The position numbers were made by a program, and so were the translations under genes. Positions 30,794-36,356 of a stretch of 36,356 bases of DNA are shown piece by piece. The notes beneath the pieces were generated by a model. It was not told the origin of the DNA. It did no database searches and saw only the letters and a program-made list of their open reading frames with translations. The stretch is from a virus. Every line of letters starts with the position of its first letter. Within the stretch, counting starts at the first letter, position 1. The DNA lies in the IMG/VR virus record IMGVR_UViG_3300008952_000148, positions 1 to 36,356 of that record. One strand, given 5' to 3'.

Positions 30794-31027
30794 ACCTCAG
30801 TTCTACAAAAGTAGAACTGAGGTAGGACTGAGGCTCTGAACAAACCCTATACACTGTGTTTTTAACTAAAACTCATTTCTCAGTTCTATTTTCATAGTTT
30901 TATCCTTCCGACTATCAAGACAAAGAATTGAAAACACGGCTGAGGAACTGAGGTTCGTTGGAAAACCAGCACCTATAAGGGTTTCGACCTCAGTTTGAGG
31001 AACTGAGGTTGAGCTGAGAAACTGAGG
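30794..31027. repeat. AACTGAGG repeat array upstream of terS
   Basis: Exact AACTGAGG occurs on the plus strand at 30815, 30946, 31001 and 31020, and inverted (CCTCAGTT) at 30795 and 30988. Variants occur at 30826 (GACTGAGG), 30878 (TCTCAGTT) and 31011. Two pairs form dyads: ACCTCAGTTCTAC/GTAGAACTGAGGT around AAAA, and CCTCAGTT/AACTGAGG around TGAGG (30988-31008). Candidate TerS-binding pac site or iteron-type origin. Confidence 0.68.
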
Positions 31028-31087
31028 TTACTCTTAGCTACCTTTTTAGTGTAGAATACAAACATAACCTATAAAAAAGGAGAGAAA

Positions 31088-31615
31088 ATGGGAGTCAAAG
31101 GGCAAAAAGGACCAACAGGATCGAATAATCCGTCAGGAAAAAACGTCAGACACCTCACTGATAAACAGAAACGCTTTGCCAGAGAGCTTGTTTATAATGA
31201 TGGCAGTAAAACCAAAACCCAGTGTGCTATTGATGCTGGATACTCTAAAACCAGGGCCGGCGTGTCCTGTGCTGAATTAACTAATCCTCGTAAGTACCCT
31301 TTGGTGGTTCGTTACATTCAGGAACTGGAAAAAGAGTTACAGCAGAAGTTTGATGTCACTTTTTCTCGACACATAAGGAAACTAGCAGAAATCAGGGATC
31401 AGGCCATGGATAAAGGCAATCTGACCGCCGCCGTCTCTGCTGAAGTGCAACGTGGGCGTGCGGCTGGACTGTATGTGGAAAGAAAAGAAATAAGGACGGG
31501 AACGCTTGAATCTTTATCAGAAAAAGAGATTAAGCAAAAGATTGACGCGTTGCTCGCGGATTATCAACCCTTAATTGATGCAGAAGAAGCGGTGTTTGAG
31601 GAAGTGGAAGGATGA
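31088..31615 (+). CDS. terS: terminase small subunit
   Basis: 175 residues, ribosome site AAGGAGA. A low-complexity basic N-terminus (GQKGPTGSNNPSGK) precedes the terminase small-subunit domain (PF03592-like): LTDKQKRFARELVYNDGSK then TQCAIDAGYSKTRAGVSCAE and TNPRKYPLVVRYIQELE, a helix-turn-helix DNA-binding region. The rest is helical (oligomerisation) with an acidic C-terminus that would contact the large subunit. It recognises the packaging site and regulates TerL. The large subunit is not adjacent, which is unusual. The array of AACTGAGG repeats ends 60 bp upstream, a strong candidate binding site. Confidence 0.88.
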   Translation: MGVKGQKGPTGSNNPSGKNVRHLTDKQKRFARELVYNDGSKTKTQCAIDAGYSKTRAGVSCAELTNPRKYPLVVRYIQELEKELQQKFDVTFSRHIRKLAEIRDQAMDKGNLTAAVSAEVQRGRAAGLYVERKEIRTGTLESLSEKEIKQKIDALLADYQPLIDAEEAVFEEVEG

Positions 31616-31621
31616 TTACTC

Positions 31622-31663
31622 CTTTGCTTTTGCTACTTTGCTTTTGCTACTTTGCTTTTGCTA
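31622..31663. repeat. 14-bp tandem repeat, three perfect copies
   Basis: CTTTGCTTTTGCTA is repeated three times head to tail between the convergent ends of terS and the next minus gene. Because 14 is not a multiple of three, copy-number change shifts the minus frame; the minus gene stops with TAG inside the second copy. Confidence 0.9.
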
Positions 31664-31952
31664 CTTTTTTAGCGTAGTCCTTGAACTCAGGCGTCATGCC
31701 CGTTGCTTCAGGCACAGGTTTTGAGGTATCGTATTCAACCCACTTGAAAGTTAGGCCCAAAGAGTCTTCTAGTTTGTTGGCGATCCTTGCTTTGCTGTCT
31801 ATCGGGCAGTCAATACATAAACGATAGTTTTTCTTTGCACCCTTTTGACCGATTCTAAGGAAGGGGAGCAGGTCATGTAGTTGGTTCTGACTAAAAGCCT
31901 CTATTAAACTTTTTGCCTGGTCTATCTCTAACACTGCTTTTTGTCTAATCAC
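31647..31952 (-). CDS. small protein, unknown, C-terminus in tandem repeat
   Basis: 101 residues, GTG start overlapping the upstream stop (GTGA). N-terminal helices (AVLEIDQAKSLIEAFSQNQL), then a mixed region with CIDCPIDSK. The C-terminus KKVAKAK is encoded by the 14-bp tandem repeats. Last gene of the leftward small-gene ladder. Function unknown. Confidence 0.58.
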   Translation of the reverse strand: MIRQKAVLEIDQAKSLIEAFSQNQLHDLLPFLRIGQKGAKKNYRLCIDCPIDSKARIANKLEDSLGLTFKWVEYDTSKPVPEATGMTPEFKDYAKKVAKAK

Positions 31953-32101
31953 TTGTTTCCCCTGTGTAAATGCTCAAGGGAGCGTTTTTTAGCTAGTTTT
32001 AGATCGGTTGTTCCAAGCCTAATAGCTTGTCCCTTACTATTAATGAGCCTGTACTCGTTGCTTTTGTTGTCCTGTTTGAGCCTGTGTGTTTCTTTAACCA
32101 T
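31949..32101 (-). CDS. 50-residue basic protein, unknown
   Basis: 50 residues with a GGAGG site 9 bp before the ATG. Basic (MVKETHRLKQDNKSNEYRLI, then LAKKRSLEHLHRGNK). Overlaps both neighbours: its start lies inside the end of the upstream gene, and its TGA overlaps the next GTG. Coupling and the ribosome site support a real gene. Confidence 0.58.
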   Translation of the reverse strand: MVKETHRLKQDNKSNEYRLINSKGQAIRLGTTDLKLAKKRSLEHLHRGNK

Positions 32102-32318
32102 TGCGCGTTGCCTCCGTTTCGTTAAATTTATCTATTACAAACTGATGGTTTTTCCTGAAGTAAGAAAAGATATTTTTGTATTCCCGTTGCCCGTGTTCCC
32201 TTCTCTCCCTACAGTTTTCATCAAACATATTTTGTACGAAACATTTAAAATTTGGGTTTTGTGTGTAGTGGGTCTGTTCTTTCTCAAATAAAGGGAGTTG
32301 TTCCTGTAGTGCTGTCAT
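32094..32318 (-). CDS. small protein, unknown
   Basis: 74 residues, helical and charged (ENCRERREHGQREYKNIFSY). It begins with a LPLFEKEQTHYTQNPNF segment resembling short linear motifs. ATGA-type overlap with the upstream gene. No family recognised. Confidence 0.56.
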   Translation of the reverse strand: MTALQEQLPLFEKEQTHYTQNPNFKCFVQNMFDENCRERREHGQREYKNIFSYFRKNHQFVIDKFNETEATRNG

Positions 32319-32500
32319 TCTTTTTCTTCGTTAATAAAAATCTTTTTAAATGATTGCTCAAACTTGTCCGTTTGTCCAGTAAAGTGTTGTTTTGGATCGC
32401 GTTCTGTCCCATGATACTTGCACCCTTGTCCCTTTGACGCACAGTAATGGTCAAAATCGGGATAGTGCGTCATGCAAGGCTTGTTTCTAACATCACTCAT
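32315..32500 (-). CDS. small Cys/His-containing protein, possible zinc site
   Basis: 61 residues. CMTHYPDFDHYCASKGQGCKYHG holds three Cys and several His at spacings compatible with metal binding, though no named finger matches. It overlaps the upstream gene by 8 bp and the downstream gene by 4 bp. Function unknown. Confidence 0.56.
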   Translation of the reverse strand: MSDVRNKPCMTHYPDFDHYCASKGQGCKYHGTERDPKQHFTGQTDKFEQSFKKIFINEEKE

Positions 32501-32723
32501 CTGTTTTTCCTTTTTGTTGCTCTTTACGGAGAACAGCTTTTGCTCTACTAATAAGCAACGCGCTTACATTAGGCTCTTTGTCTCTGCCGAGACACCTCCA
32601 TTTATCTTCTATGGGTTTTCCTGTCTGTTCGTCCAATTCAAAAGAACACGTGCCTCTGCCCCAACCAAGAAACACTCGTCCTTTTCCTTCCCTTCCGTAC
32701 GAAACCTTTGCGCTATTGCTCAT
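32493..32723 (-). CDS. small protein, unknown
   Basis: 76 residues. A Gly/aromatic beta-like N-terminal part (SYGREGKGRVFLGWGRGTCS) and a basic helix (LLISRAKAVLRKEQQKGKT). The start is preceded by the recurring GAGGAGGTGTCCGAATGAG junction. Function unknown. Confidence 0.56.
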   Translation of the reverse strand: MSNSAKVSYGREGKGRVFLGWGRGTCSFELDEQTGKPIEDKWRCLGRDKEPNVSALLISRAKAVLRKEQQKGKTDE

Positions 32724-32896
32724 TCGGACACCTCCTCTACTAATAATTTTGCATAATAATCTTCGTTTGGTTTATGAACAGTTATCATTAGTTTTCCGTC
32801 ATTAAAGTTATGGTCTTGTTCTATTCTTATTTCTTTGCCTTTGAAATCTATCCACAGCAAGTCATCAGAAGTTATTTCAACTATTGGTTTACTCAT
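32720..32896 (-). CDS. small protein, unknown
   Basis: 58 residues from the ATG at 32896 (MSKPIVEITSDDLLWIDFKG), preceded by the AAGGAGGTGTCTG junction; a longer frame to 33061 would overlap the neighbour extensively and is not favoured. Beta-rich, ending LLVEEVSE. Function unknown. Confidence 0.56.
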   Translation of the reverse strand: MSKPIVEITSDDLLWIDFKGKEIRIEQDHNFNDGKLMITVHKPNEDYYAKLLVEEVSE

Positions 32897-33119
32897 CAGA
32901 CACCTCCTTGACAACCACCACAAAAGGTGTCCTATCACCATACCAATCAACATAATCATCTTCAGTTGGTTCTGTTCCGTCAGACCGTAAGTAGTCGTGC
33001 CATTTTTCCTGTTCCTTTTCCAAGTCAACCGTTTTAGCCTCAGTTTCAGAATAAACTTCATAGTCGTGGCCGTACTTGGAATTTTTTATCAAAATACAAA
33101 CCCTCATTTGCTCACTCAT
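32889..33119 (-). CDS. small acidic protein, unknown
   Basis: 76 residues from the ATG at 33119 (MSEQMRVCILIKNSKYGHDY), with a GGGAGG site 5-6 bp upstream. Acidic/aromatic middle (DYLRSDGTEPTEDDYVDWYG), ending VVVKEVSDE, where the final codons double as the ribosome site of the next gene. Function unknown. Confidence 0.56.
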   Translation of the reverse strand: MSEQMRVCILIKNSKYGHDYEVYSETEAKTVDLEKEQEKWHDYLRSDGTEPTEDDYVDWYGDRTPFVVVVKEVSDE

Positions 33120-33372
33120 CGTTTGCCTCCCATTTTCTAATTTGCTCAAGTAAAGCATTAGCAGACTCAACCCGACCTTCTATTATGTCGTCTGTTCCGT
33201 CTGTGCATTTTGGTCGTAAACCGCTTTCATACTCATCAATAACCTCTTGACCTTCTGCTTCTTGGTCTAACCACTCCTTCACATTTTCCAGAATGTTATT
33301 GAGATAAAAAACATGGTCTCTCAGTTCCTTAATCTCCCAATCCATTCGTTTTATTTCGTGTTTATCACTCAT
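33112..33372 (-). CDS. small coiled-coil protein, unknown
   Basis: 86 residues, helical and charged (MDWEIKELRDHVFYLNNILE, then ALLEQIRKWEANDE), likely a short coiled coil. Coupled to both neighbours by overlaps of 4-8 bp. Function unknown. Confidence 0.57.
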   Translation of the reverse strand: MSDKHEIKRMDWEIKELRDHVFYLNNILENVKEWLDQEAEGQEVIDEYESGLRPKCTDGTDDIIEGRVESANALLEQIRKWEANDE

Positions 33373-33575
33373 TTTTGTCCCCCAAAATCTTCAAAATTAT
33401 TTCTTGAATAAACACCAAGAATCTCGTCCATTCTCCGTTGAATGAAATACATTCTTGGCTCGAATTGTGTGATTCCTAAATCGTCAGCTTGTTTGGTTGC
33501 CTGTATTCTGGCTTGGTCAAACTGAAGGCGTTGCACCTCTAGGAAATGTTTTAAGTTGTCGGTTATTTCACTCAT
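33369..33575 (-). CDS. small helical protein, unknown
   Basis: 68 residues (MSEITDNLKHFLEVQRLQFD, helical), ending EDFGGQK. Start preceded by the GAGGTGTCCGAATGAGTGA junction. Function unknown. Confidence 0.57.
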   Translation of the reverse strand: MSEITDNLKHFLEVQRLQFDQARIQATKQADDLGITQFEPRMYFIQRRMDEILGVYSRNNFEDFGGQK

Positions 33576-33769
33576 TCGGACACCTCTTCTGCGTCTTGGA
33601 CAAAGTAATCTCTATGGACACAATCAGCTTGATGTTTTTTAGGGTAATCTGTGCCTCCAAACTCTTCTGCAATTTGATATGCTTTTTCTTCGGCTTGTTC
33701 TGGACTGTCAGCTTTTACCTTAACAACCTGTCCTTCTTCTAAACATATTGCTACTCTATAAGTCTTCAT
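33572..33769 (-). CDS. small protein, unknown
   Basis: 65 residues, beta strand then helix (MKTYRVAICLEEGQVVKVKA, SPEQAEEKAYQIAEEFGG), ending KHQADCVHRDYFVQDAEEV. The beta/helix start and conserved-looking HQADCVHRDYF tail suggest a small folded domain seen in other phages, but no name is claimed. Start preceded by the GGAGGTGTCTG junction. Confidence 0.58.
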   Translation of the reverse strand: MKTYRVAICLEEGQVVKVKADSPEQAEEKAYQIAEEFGGTDYPKKHQADCVHRDYFVQDAEEVSE

Positions 33770-34118
33770 CAGACACCTCCAATGGCGGTATGTACTCAGT
33801 CAACTCATCACACTCCCACTCATTATTAAAGTCCTGATAAGCTAAACCCAATGCGCCTTCAATATCCCAAATATCGTGTCCATCGCTGTAGAAAGGATCT
33901 TCTTCGCCTTCTCGATACACCGCGTAAGAATATTTGCCTTGTATGTGTGACCCATCGTGGTTCATAAAATGTTCGTCCCATTCTTCCTCCGTTTGTGGCA
34001 TTGGCACTTCAGGTTCGTGTTCATAGACTTCAATAATTATGTTTGGTCGCTTGCTTGCACCTCTGTTGTGTTTTTCTGTTTTAACAAGTATTGGAAATTT
34101 TCTTTTGTCACTCATCAT
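33756..34118 (-). CDS. small acidic protein, unknown
   Basis: 120 residues (MMSDKRKFPILVKTEKHNRG). The middle EVPMPQTEEEWDEHFMNHDG is acidic and aromatic; the end EYIPPLEVSDEDL holds the ribosome site of the next gene. A GGGGAAGAATGATGAG junction precedes its start. Function unknown; acidic DNA-mimic-like composition is noted, not proven. Confidence 0.57.
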   Translation of the reverse strand: MMSDKRKFPILVKTEKHNRGASKRPNIIIEVYEHEPEVPMPQTEEEWDEHFMNHDGSHIQGKYSYAVYREGEEDPFYSDGHDIWDIEGALGLAYQDFNNEWECDELTEYIPPLEVSDEDL

Positions 34119-34533
34119 TCTTCCCCTCTAAATGTTTGTCCCAATATGTCCCTCTGTCCCAGACCGTTTTAGACTTCATCATAAGCTCGTCAAAGTTATC
34201 GTTTTCGACAATGATTTCATCAATATCTACCAAGTCTATGATGACATAGTTGTAGTCCGTTGGATCGCCCTCAAAACCCATGTTATGACCAATGCAAGCG
34301 AGAAGAATATCGTCCAATGTTCCTTCGGTTAAATCTTCGGCATATTCGTGAATGAATCTGTCGTCAACATACTCATAGTATTCGTCCTCTTTGTCTTGTT
34401 CAAAGGCTTTTTGTTCTAATGTCTCAAGAGTACTGTTCGGCATATGTAGGAACATGTTTCTGTTCCCCATTCCATATGTTTCAAATTGCGCCCAATAGGA
34501 TTTTCCTTTTTCTAGTATCGGTTCACTCATCAT
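34108..34533 (-). CDS. acidic protein, unknown
   Basis: 141 residues, strongly acidic with many Asp/Glu/Tyr (EDEYYEYVDDRFIHEYAEDL; VIIDLVDIDEIIVENDNFDE). Start preceded by AAGGGGAAGAATGATGAG, the same junction as the next gene. Function unknown; composition resembles DNA-mimic proteins only in charge. Confidence 0.58.
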   Translation of the reverse strand: MMSEPILEKGKSYWAQFETYGMGNRNMFLHMPNSTLETLEQKAFEQDKEDEYYEYVDDRFIHEYAEDLTEGTLDDILLACIGHNMGFEGDPTDYNYVIIDLVDIDEIIVENDNFDELMMKSKTVWDRGTYWDKHLEGKNDE

Positions 34534-34541
34534 TCTTCCCC

Positions 34542-34817
34542 TTAATATAAAATTCCATATTGTCTTAAAGTTTTTAAGTCCTGTTCAGATATATTTAAAA
34601 CATTGCTTACCCAAACAGCACTTGTATCATTCCAATACTTCTCTCTATCTTTATCAAAGTAATCATCGTCAGTAAGACTAAACCCCAAAAACTCAGATAA
34701 AATTTCTCTATCAGTTATTTCTCCCTCTAAATAATCAGTTTGATTAAAGTTTTCGTAATAAGTCCAATCAGAATATTCTCTTTCTCCGTCTTGGATTCCA
34801 ATACTAACTAATATCAT
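34542..34817 (-). CDS. acidic protein, possible ArdA-like DNA mimic
   Basis: 91 residues from the ATG at 34817 (MILVSIGIQDGEREYSDWTY), with a GAGGAGGTGTCAG junction as ribosome site; the frame is open to 34835, but that start lacks one. Acidic, aromatic sequence (GFSLTDDDYFDKDREKYWND) after a beta start. The opening loosely recalls phage DNA-mimic and host-takeover proteins, but no family match can be claimed. Confidence 0.55.
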   Translation of the reverse strand: MILVSIGIQDGEREYSDWTYYENFNQTDYLEGEITDREILSEFLGFSLTDDDYFDKDREKYWNDTSAVWVSNVLNISEQDLKTLRQYGILY

Positions 34818-35160
34818 CTGACACCTCCTCAACATATCTTGTTGGGCTTGCTTTTAAATCACATGAAAAACATCTTGGATAACCAGTCTCGGGATCTGGT
34901 TCGTATTCTTCATCCTTTGTGTTCTCACTTTCAAAAACTAAGGGGCTTTTTCCACAGTCAATACAAGTTTTTATCTCATTACCCACACCCTCATCACAAA
35001 CTAAACAGCAGTTTTTATGAATAGGCGAAACAATTTCACACGGATCACAGTACTTCCATGAGTCTGCTTTCAATGTTCCATCTTCGACTGCTCTGTGAAC
35101 CGCAAACTGTCCACCTTTTTTGTCGGTGTAAATTTCATAGGCTTTTTCAAAATTAGTCAT
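34804..35160 (-). CDS. cysteine-rich protein, probable zinc ribbons
   Basis: 118 residues from the ATG at 35160 (MTNFEKAYEIYTDKKGGQFA); a frame to 35208 lacks a good site. Cys pairs CDPC, CCLVC, CIDC and CFSC (about residues 38-100) suggest two zinc sites; CIDCGK followed by CFSCD is reminiscent of DksA/TraR-type zinc fingers. The start helix is followed by a basic segment (VHRAVEDGTLKADSWKYCDP). A regulatory role is possible. The end EEVSDDIS carries the next ribosome site. Confidence 0.6.
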   Translation of the reverse strand: MTNFEKAYEIYTDKKGGQFAVHRAVEDGTLKADSWKYCDPCEIVSPIHKNCCLVCDEGVGNEIKTCIDCGKSPLVFESENTKDEEYEPDPETGYPRCFSCDLKASPTRYVEEVSDDIS

Positions 35161-35389
35161 TACCCACCCCCGTGATTCTTTCAATCGTTGTAGTGAACAA
35201 TTCATCAATAGCTTTTTGATTCTTCTCGTTGATCTCGGCTACTTCTTCAGGTGTGAGTTTTGGTCGTTCTTCGATAAGCCCTTGAATGATGAATTGAACA
35301 AGGTTTAATTCAGCTTTGCTCAGTTTGTCCAACTGAGACAGAATGTTCTGCAACTCAGGGCTTTGGAATATAGGTGTTGGCTTACTCAT
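35153..35389 (-). CDS. small helical protein, unknown
   Basis: 78 residues from the ATG at 35389 (MSKPTPIFQSPELQNILSQL); helical (KAELNLVQFIIQGLIEERPK, then LTPEEVAEINEKNQKAIDEL). The start overlaps the upstream stop (ATGAGTAA), with no clear separate ribosome site, so it depends on coupling. Function unknown. Confidence 0.57.
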   Translation of the reverse strand: MSKPTPIFQSPELQNILSQLDKLSKAELNLVQFIIQGLIEERPKLTPEEVAEINEKNQKAIDELFTTTIERITGVGND

Positions 35390-35615
35390 CAGTAAACCAG
35401 TACATATTGCCACGAGAGGGTTTTCCCATTAAAAAATCTTCAATGTCGTAATAAAGTTCCCTACCTTTAGGTGTGTTCCTTGTACCACCATCTTCGCTAT
35501 CGGGATCAGGCTCAACATACTTTTCTTTGTCCACATGAGCCATGACAAGAAAATATATGTCGTTCGCTAAATCGCTTGCCTGTTCGTTGGTTTCATCTAG
35601 TGTCATTATTTCCAT
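35382..35615 (-). CDS. small acidic protein, first gene of the ladder
   Basis: 77 residues, ribosome site AGGGG 7 bp upstream. Helical N-terminus (MEIMTLDETNEQASDLANDI), acidic middle (EKYVEPDPDSEDGG). First of the leftward small genes after the divergent promoter region. Function unknown. Confidence 0.6.
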   Translation of the reverse strand: MEIMTLDETNEQASDLANDIYFLVMAHVDKEKYVEPDPDSEDGGTRNTPKGRELYYDIEDFLMGKPSRGNMYWFTDE

Positions 35616-35663
35616 AATTGTTCCCCTAATAAGTTAATATAATATAAAATAGTCCTACTACAT

Positions 35664-35691
35664 ATACTACACTAATGTATATACAATGCAA
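35664..35691 (-). promoter_or_regulatory. possible promoter for the leftward small-gene ladder
   Basis: On the minus strand TTGCAT (35691-35686), 16 bp, TAGTAT (35669-35664). Match is fair only. The 103-bp divergent gap at 35616-35718 is AT-rich and contains the 8-bp palindrome GTATATAC, but no other clear signal. Confidence 0.35.
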
Positions 35692-35718
35692 GTACTTATC
35701 CCATAAGGAAAAACTACT

Positions 35719-36132
35719 TTGGCGAAACTGGAAACAAACTTTTGGAAGGCAGTTAAAAATAACCTGACTGATTTTCAGTGGGTTCGACTAGAATCTTGGG
35801 CAACAAAAGGTGTTCCTGATTTAATGGGCTTTACTAAAGGCGGACAGATATTCACTATTGAGTTAAAAGTAACCAAAAGTAGAGCAGTTTATTTCTCTCC
35901 CCACCAGATCGCCTTTCATGTTGAACACCAAAACTCTCCCTGTTTCATCTTGGTCAAGAGGGTCTTTGACAAAGTACCCCGAAAATCTGAGGTTTACCTC
36001 TACCACGCTGAGCAAGTGCGTCAGATCGTGGCTCAAGGGCTTGATGCCCCTCCACGATACAGCACCCTATCCCCTGTCGACTGGTCAGTTGTCCGTGATT
36101 CCCTGTTGACTGAGCTTGATGCCCTTGCATGA
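35719..36132 (+). CDS. VRR-NUC / Holliday-resolvase-like nuclease
   Basis: 137 residues; TTG start with AAGGA 9 bp upstream. PD-(D/E)XK core: GVPDLMGF (P33, D34), then FTIELKVTKSR (E48, K50) and FSPHQIAFH (Q63). This order is typical of VRR-NUC and archaeal-type Holliday-junction resolvases, with the small size of a stand-alone enzyme. It would cut branched DNA during recombination or before packaging. The C-terminal third (about 95-137) is unassigned. It is the only plus-strand gene near the window's right end. Confidence 0.82.
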   Translation: MAKLETNFWKAVKNNLTDFQWVRLESWATKGVPDLMGFTKGGQIFTIELKVTKSRAVYFSPHQIAFHVEHQNSPCFILVKRVFDKVPRKSEVYLYHAEQVRQIVAQGLDAPPRYSTLSPVDWSVVRDSLLTELDALA

Positions 36133-36181
36133 TACTTGTGACCGTTGCCTGTTGCCTGTGCATGATAAATTTAGGCCTGTT

Positions 36182-36193
36182 ATCACTTGTGAT
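36182..36193. promoter_or_regulatory. 12-bp perfect palindrome
   Basis: ATCAC and GTGAT are inverted around TT (ATCACTTGTGAT) in the gap before the promoter at 36247. A possible binding site for a dimeric regulator. Confidence 0.4.
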
Positions 36194-36223
36194 CTGTCCC
36201 ATATTGTTGTATAGTATGTTAGT

Positions 36224-36263
36224 ATGGGAGAAGTCTTATTAAATATTTGACTTAATGGGAGAA
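36224..36263 (+). promoter_or_regulatory. paired direct repeats at the promoter
   Basis: ATGGGAGAA occurs at 36224-36232 and 36255-36263, 31 bp apart (three helical turns), with similar flanks. The second copy lies in the promoter spacer, so a bound protein would affect transcription. Confidence 0.45.
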
Positions 36264-36275
36264 ATATGTTATACT
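36247..36275 (+). promoter_or_regulatory. strong sigma70-type promoter
   Basis: TTGACT (36247-36252), exactly 17 bp, TATACT (36270-36275). It reads into the gene starting at 36308. Confidence 0.75.
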
Positions 36276-36307
36276 AAGCCCGTGTTTAATTTAATCAGGA
36301 GAACAAC

Positions 36308-36356
36308 ATGAAAAAAACAAGACTTTTTAAAGAAAGAACAAAACGATATTCAGATG
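36308..36356 (+). CDS. start of a small basic protein, cut by the window edge
   Basis: ATG with an ideal CAGGAG site 7 bp upstream and the strong promoter at 36247. The 16 visible residues (MKKTRLFKERTKRYSD) are very basic. The rest lies outside the window. Confidence 0.6.
   Translation, partial: MKKTRLFKERTKRYSD

Larger units (their letters stand above)
30520..31087. other. 568-bp non-coding region with hairpins and repeats
   Basis: No convincing gene lies here. It holds the minus-strand promoter near 30615, a run of four hairpins (TTAGAATCATTCTAA at 30721-30735; CCTTAT/ATAAGG at 30743-30757; TTGTTGT/ACAACAA at 30764-30783; a 13-bp perfect stem at 30794-30823) and the AACTGAGG repeat array up to 31027. 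A 28-codon frame at 30669-30755 has a good ribosome site but runs through two of the hairpins. The position before terS suggests a pac site or replication origin. Confidence 0.6.

Noticed and set aside
30794-31027. CRISPR array
   Set aside because: Repeats are only 8 bp, in both orientations and unevenly spaced; no spacers of regular length and no cas genes.
31941-32291. 116-codon plus-strand frame
   Set aside because: Opposite the overlapping, ribosome-site-bearing minus genes 31949-32318; Leu/Ser-rich shadow with no start signal.
32720-33061. long start of the 32896 gene
   Set aside because: Would overlap the neighbouring gene by 170 bp and lacks a ribosome site; the ATG at 32896 has GGAGGT.
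36182-36193. CRP-cAMP site linked to the cyclase
   Set aside because: CRP needs TGTGA then TCACA; here the half-sites are in the opposite order and only 2 bp apart.
1-36356. integrase, toxin-antitoxin pair or diversity-generating retroelement
   Set aside because: No recombinase, reverse transcriptase or template/variable repeat pair was seen; small RHH genes have no evident toxin partner.

Overview
The window looks like part of a tailed double-stranded DNA bacteriophage (or prophage) genome, probably from a marine or other aquatic Gram-negative bacterium. The phage assignment rests on recognisable parts: a terminase small subunit, an i-spanin/o-spanin pair, a tail-hub/DNA-stabilisation protein, a very large internal-virion-type protein, and a full phage replication set (family A DNA polymerase, AEP-type primase, SF1 helicase, SSB-like protein, RecB-like nuclease, SNF2 helicase). 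Gene packing is tight throughout, with ATGA/GTGA/TAATG overlaps. Terminase large subunit, portal and major capsid genes are not in the window, so it is only part of the genome. No integrase, tRNA, rRNA, IS element or CRISPR was found. Host and exact taxonomy are inference.

Layout. (1) 1-4072, plus strand: an overlapping four-gene cassette made of a curlin-repeat protein (5' end cut off), a FecR-domain exported protein, a second curlin-repeat protein and a CHASE2-class III adenylate cyclase. This is a bacterial-type surface and cAMP signalling module, and it ends 7 bp before the lysis genes. (2) 4080-5441: holin-like membrane protein, small basic protein, i-spanin and o-spanin. (3) 5441-18430, plus: late virion genes ending in an 1825-residue protein. 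(4) 18372-26442, minus: a leftward replication operon running from a strong promoter at about 26530. A second promoter at about 19310 serves a 51-residue ribbon-helix-helix (RHH) protein and a nuclease. (5) 26583-29970, plus: SNF2 helicase, two RHH proteins, a probable structured RNA, an RNA polymerase alpha-CTD-like protein, a DUF3310 protein and small genes, ending at a bidirectional terminator. (6) 29989-30519, minus: a coiled-coil protein. (7) 30520-31087: a non-coding region with serial hairpins and an array of AACTGAGG repeats directly upstream of terS (31088-31615). (8) 31647-35615, minus: a ladder of sixteen tiny, mostly acidic genes joined by a recurring junction sequence. (9) 35719-36356, plus: a VRR-NUC-type nuclease, then a strong promoter and the first codons of another gene.

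How it may work together. The leftward operon copies the genome: primase, SF1 helicase, polymerase with intact proofreading, SSB and nuclease. The small RHH proteins and palindromic operators over promoters are probable transcription switches. TerS with the repeat array is a candidate packaging start. The rightward late operon builds the virion and lyses the cell. The surface/cAMP cassette could alter the infected or lysogenic host. Alternatively, it could be host DNA flanking a prophage, though the spacing and orientation make one continuous operon more likely.
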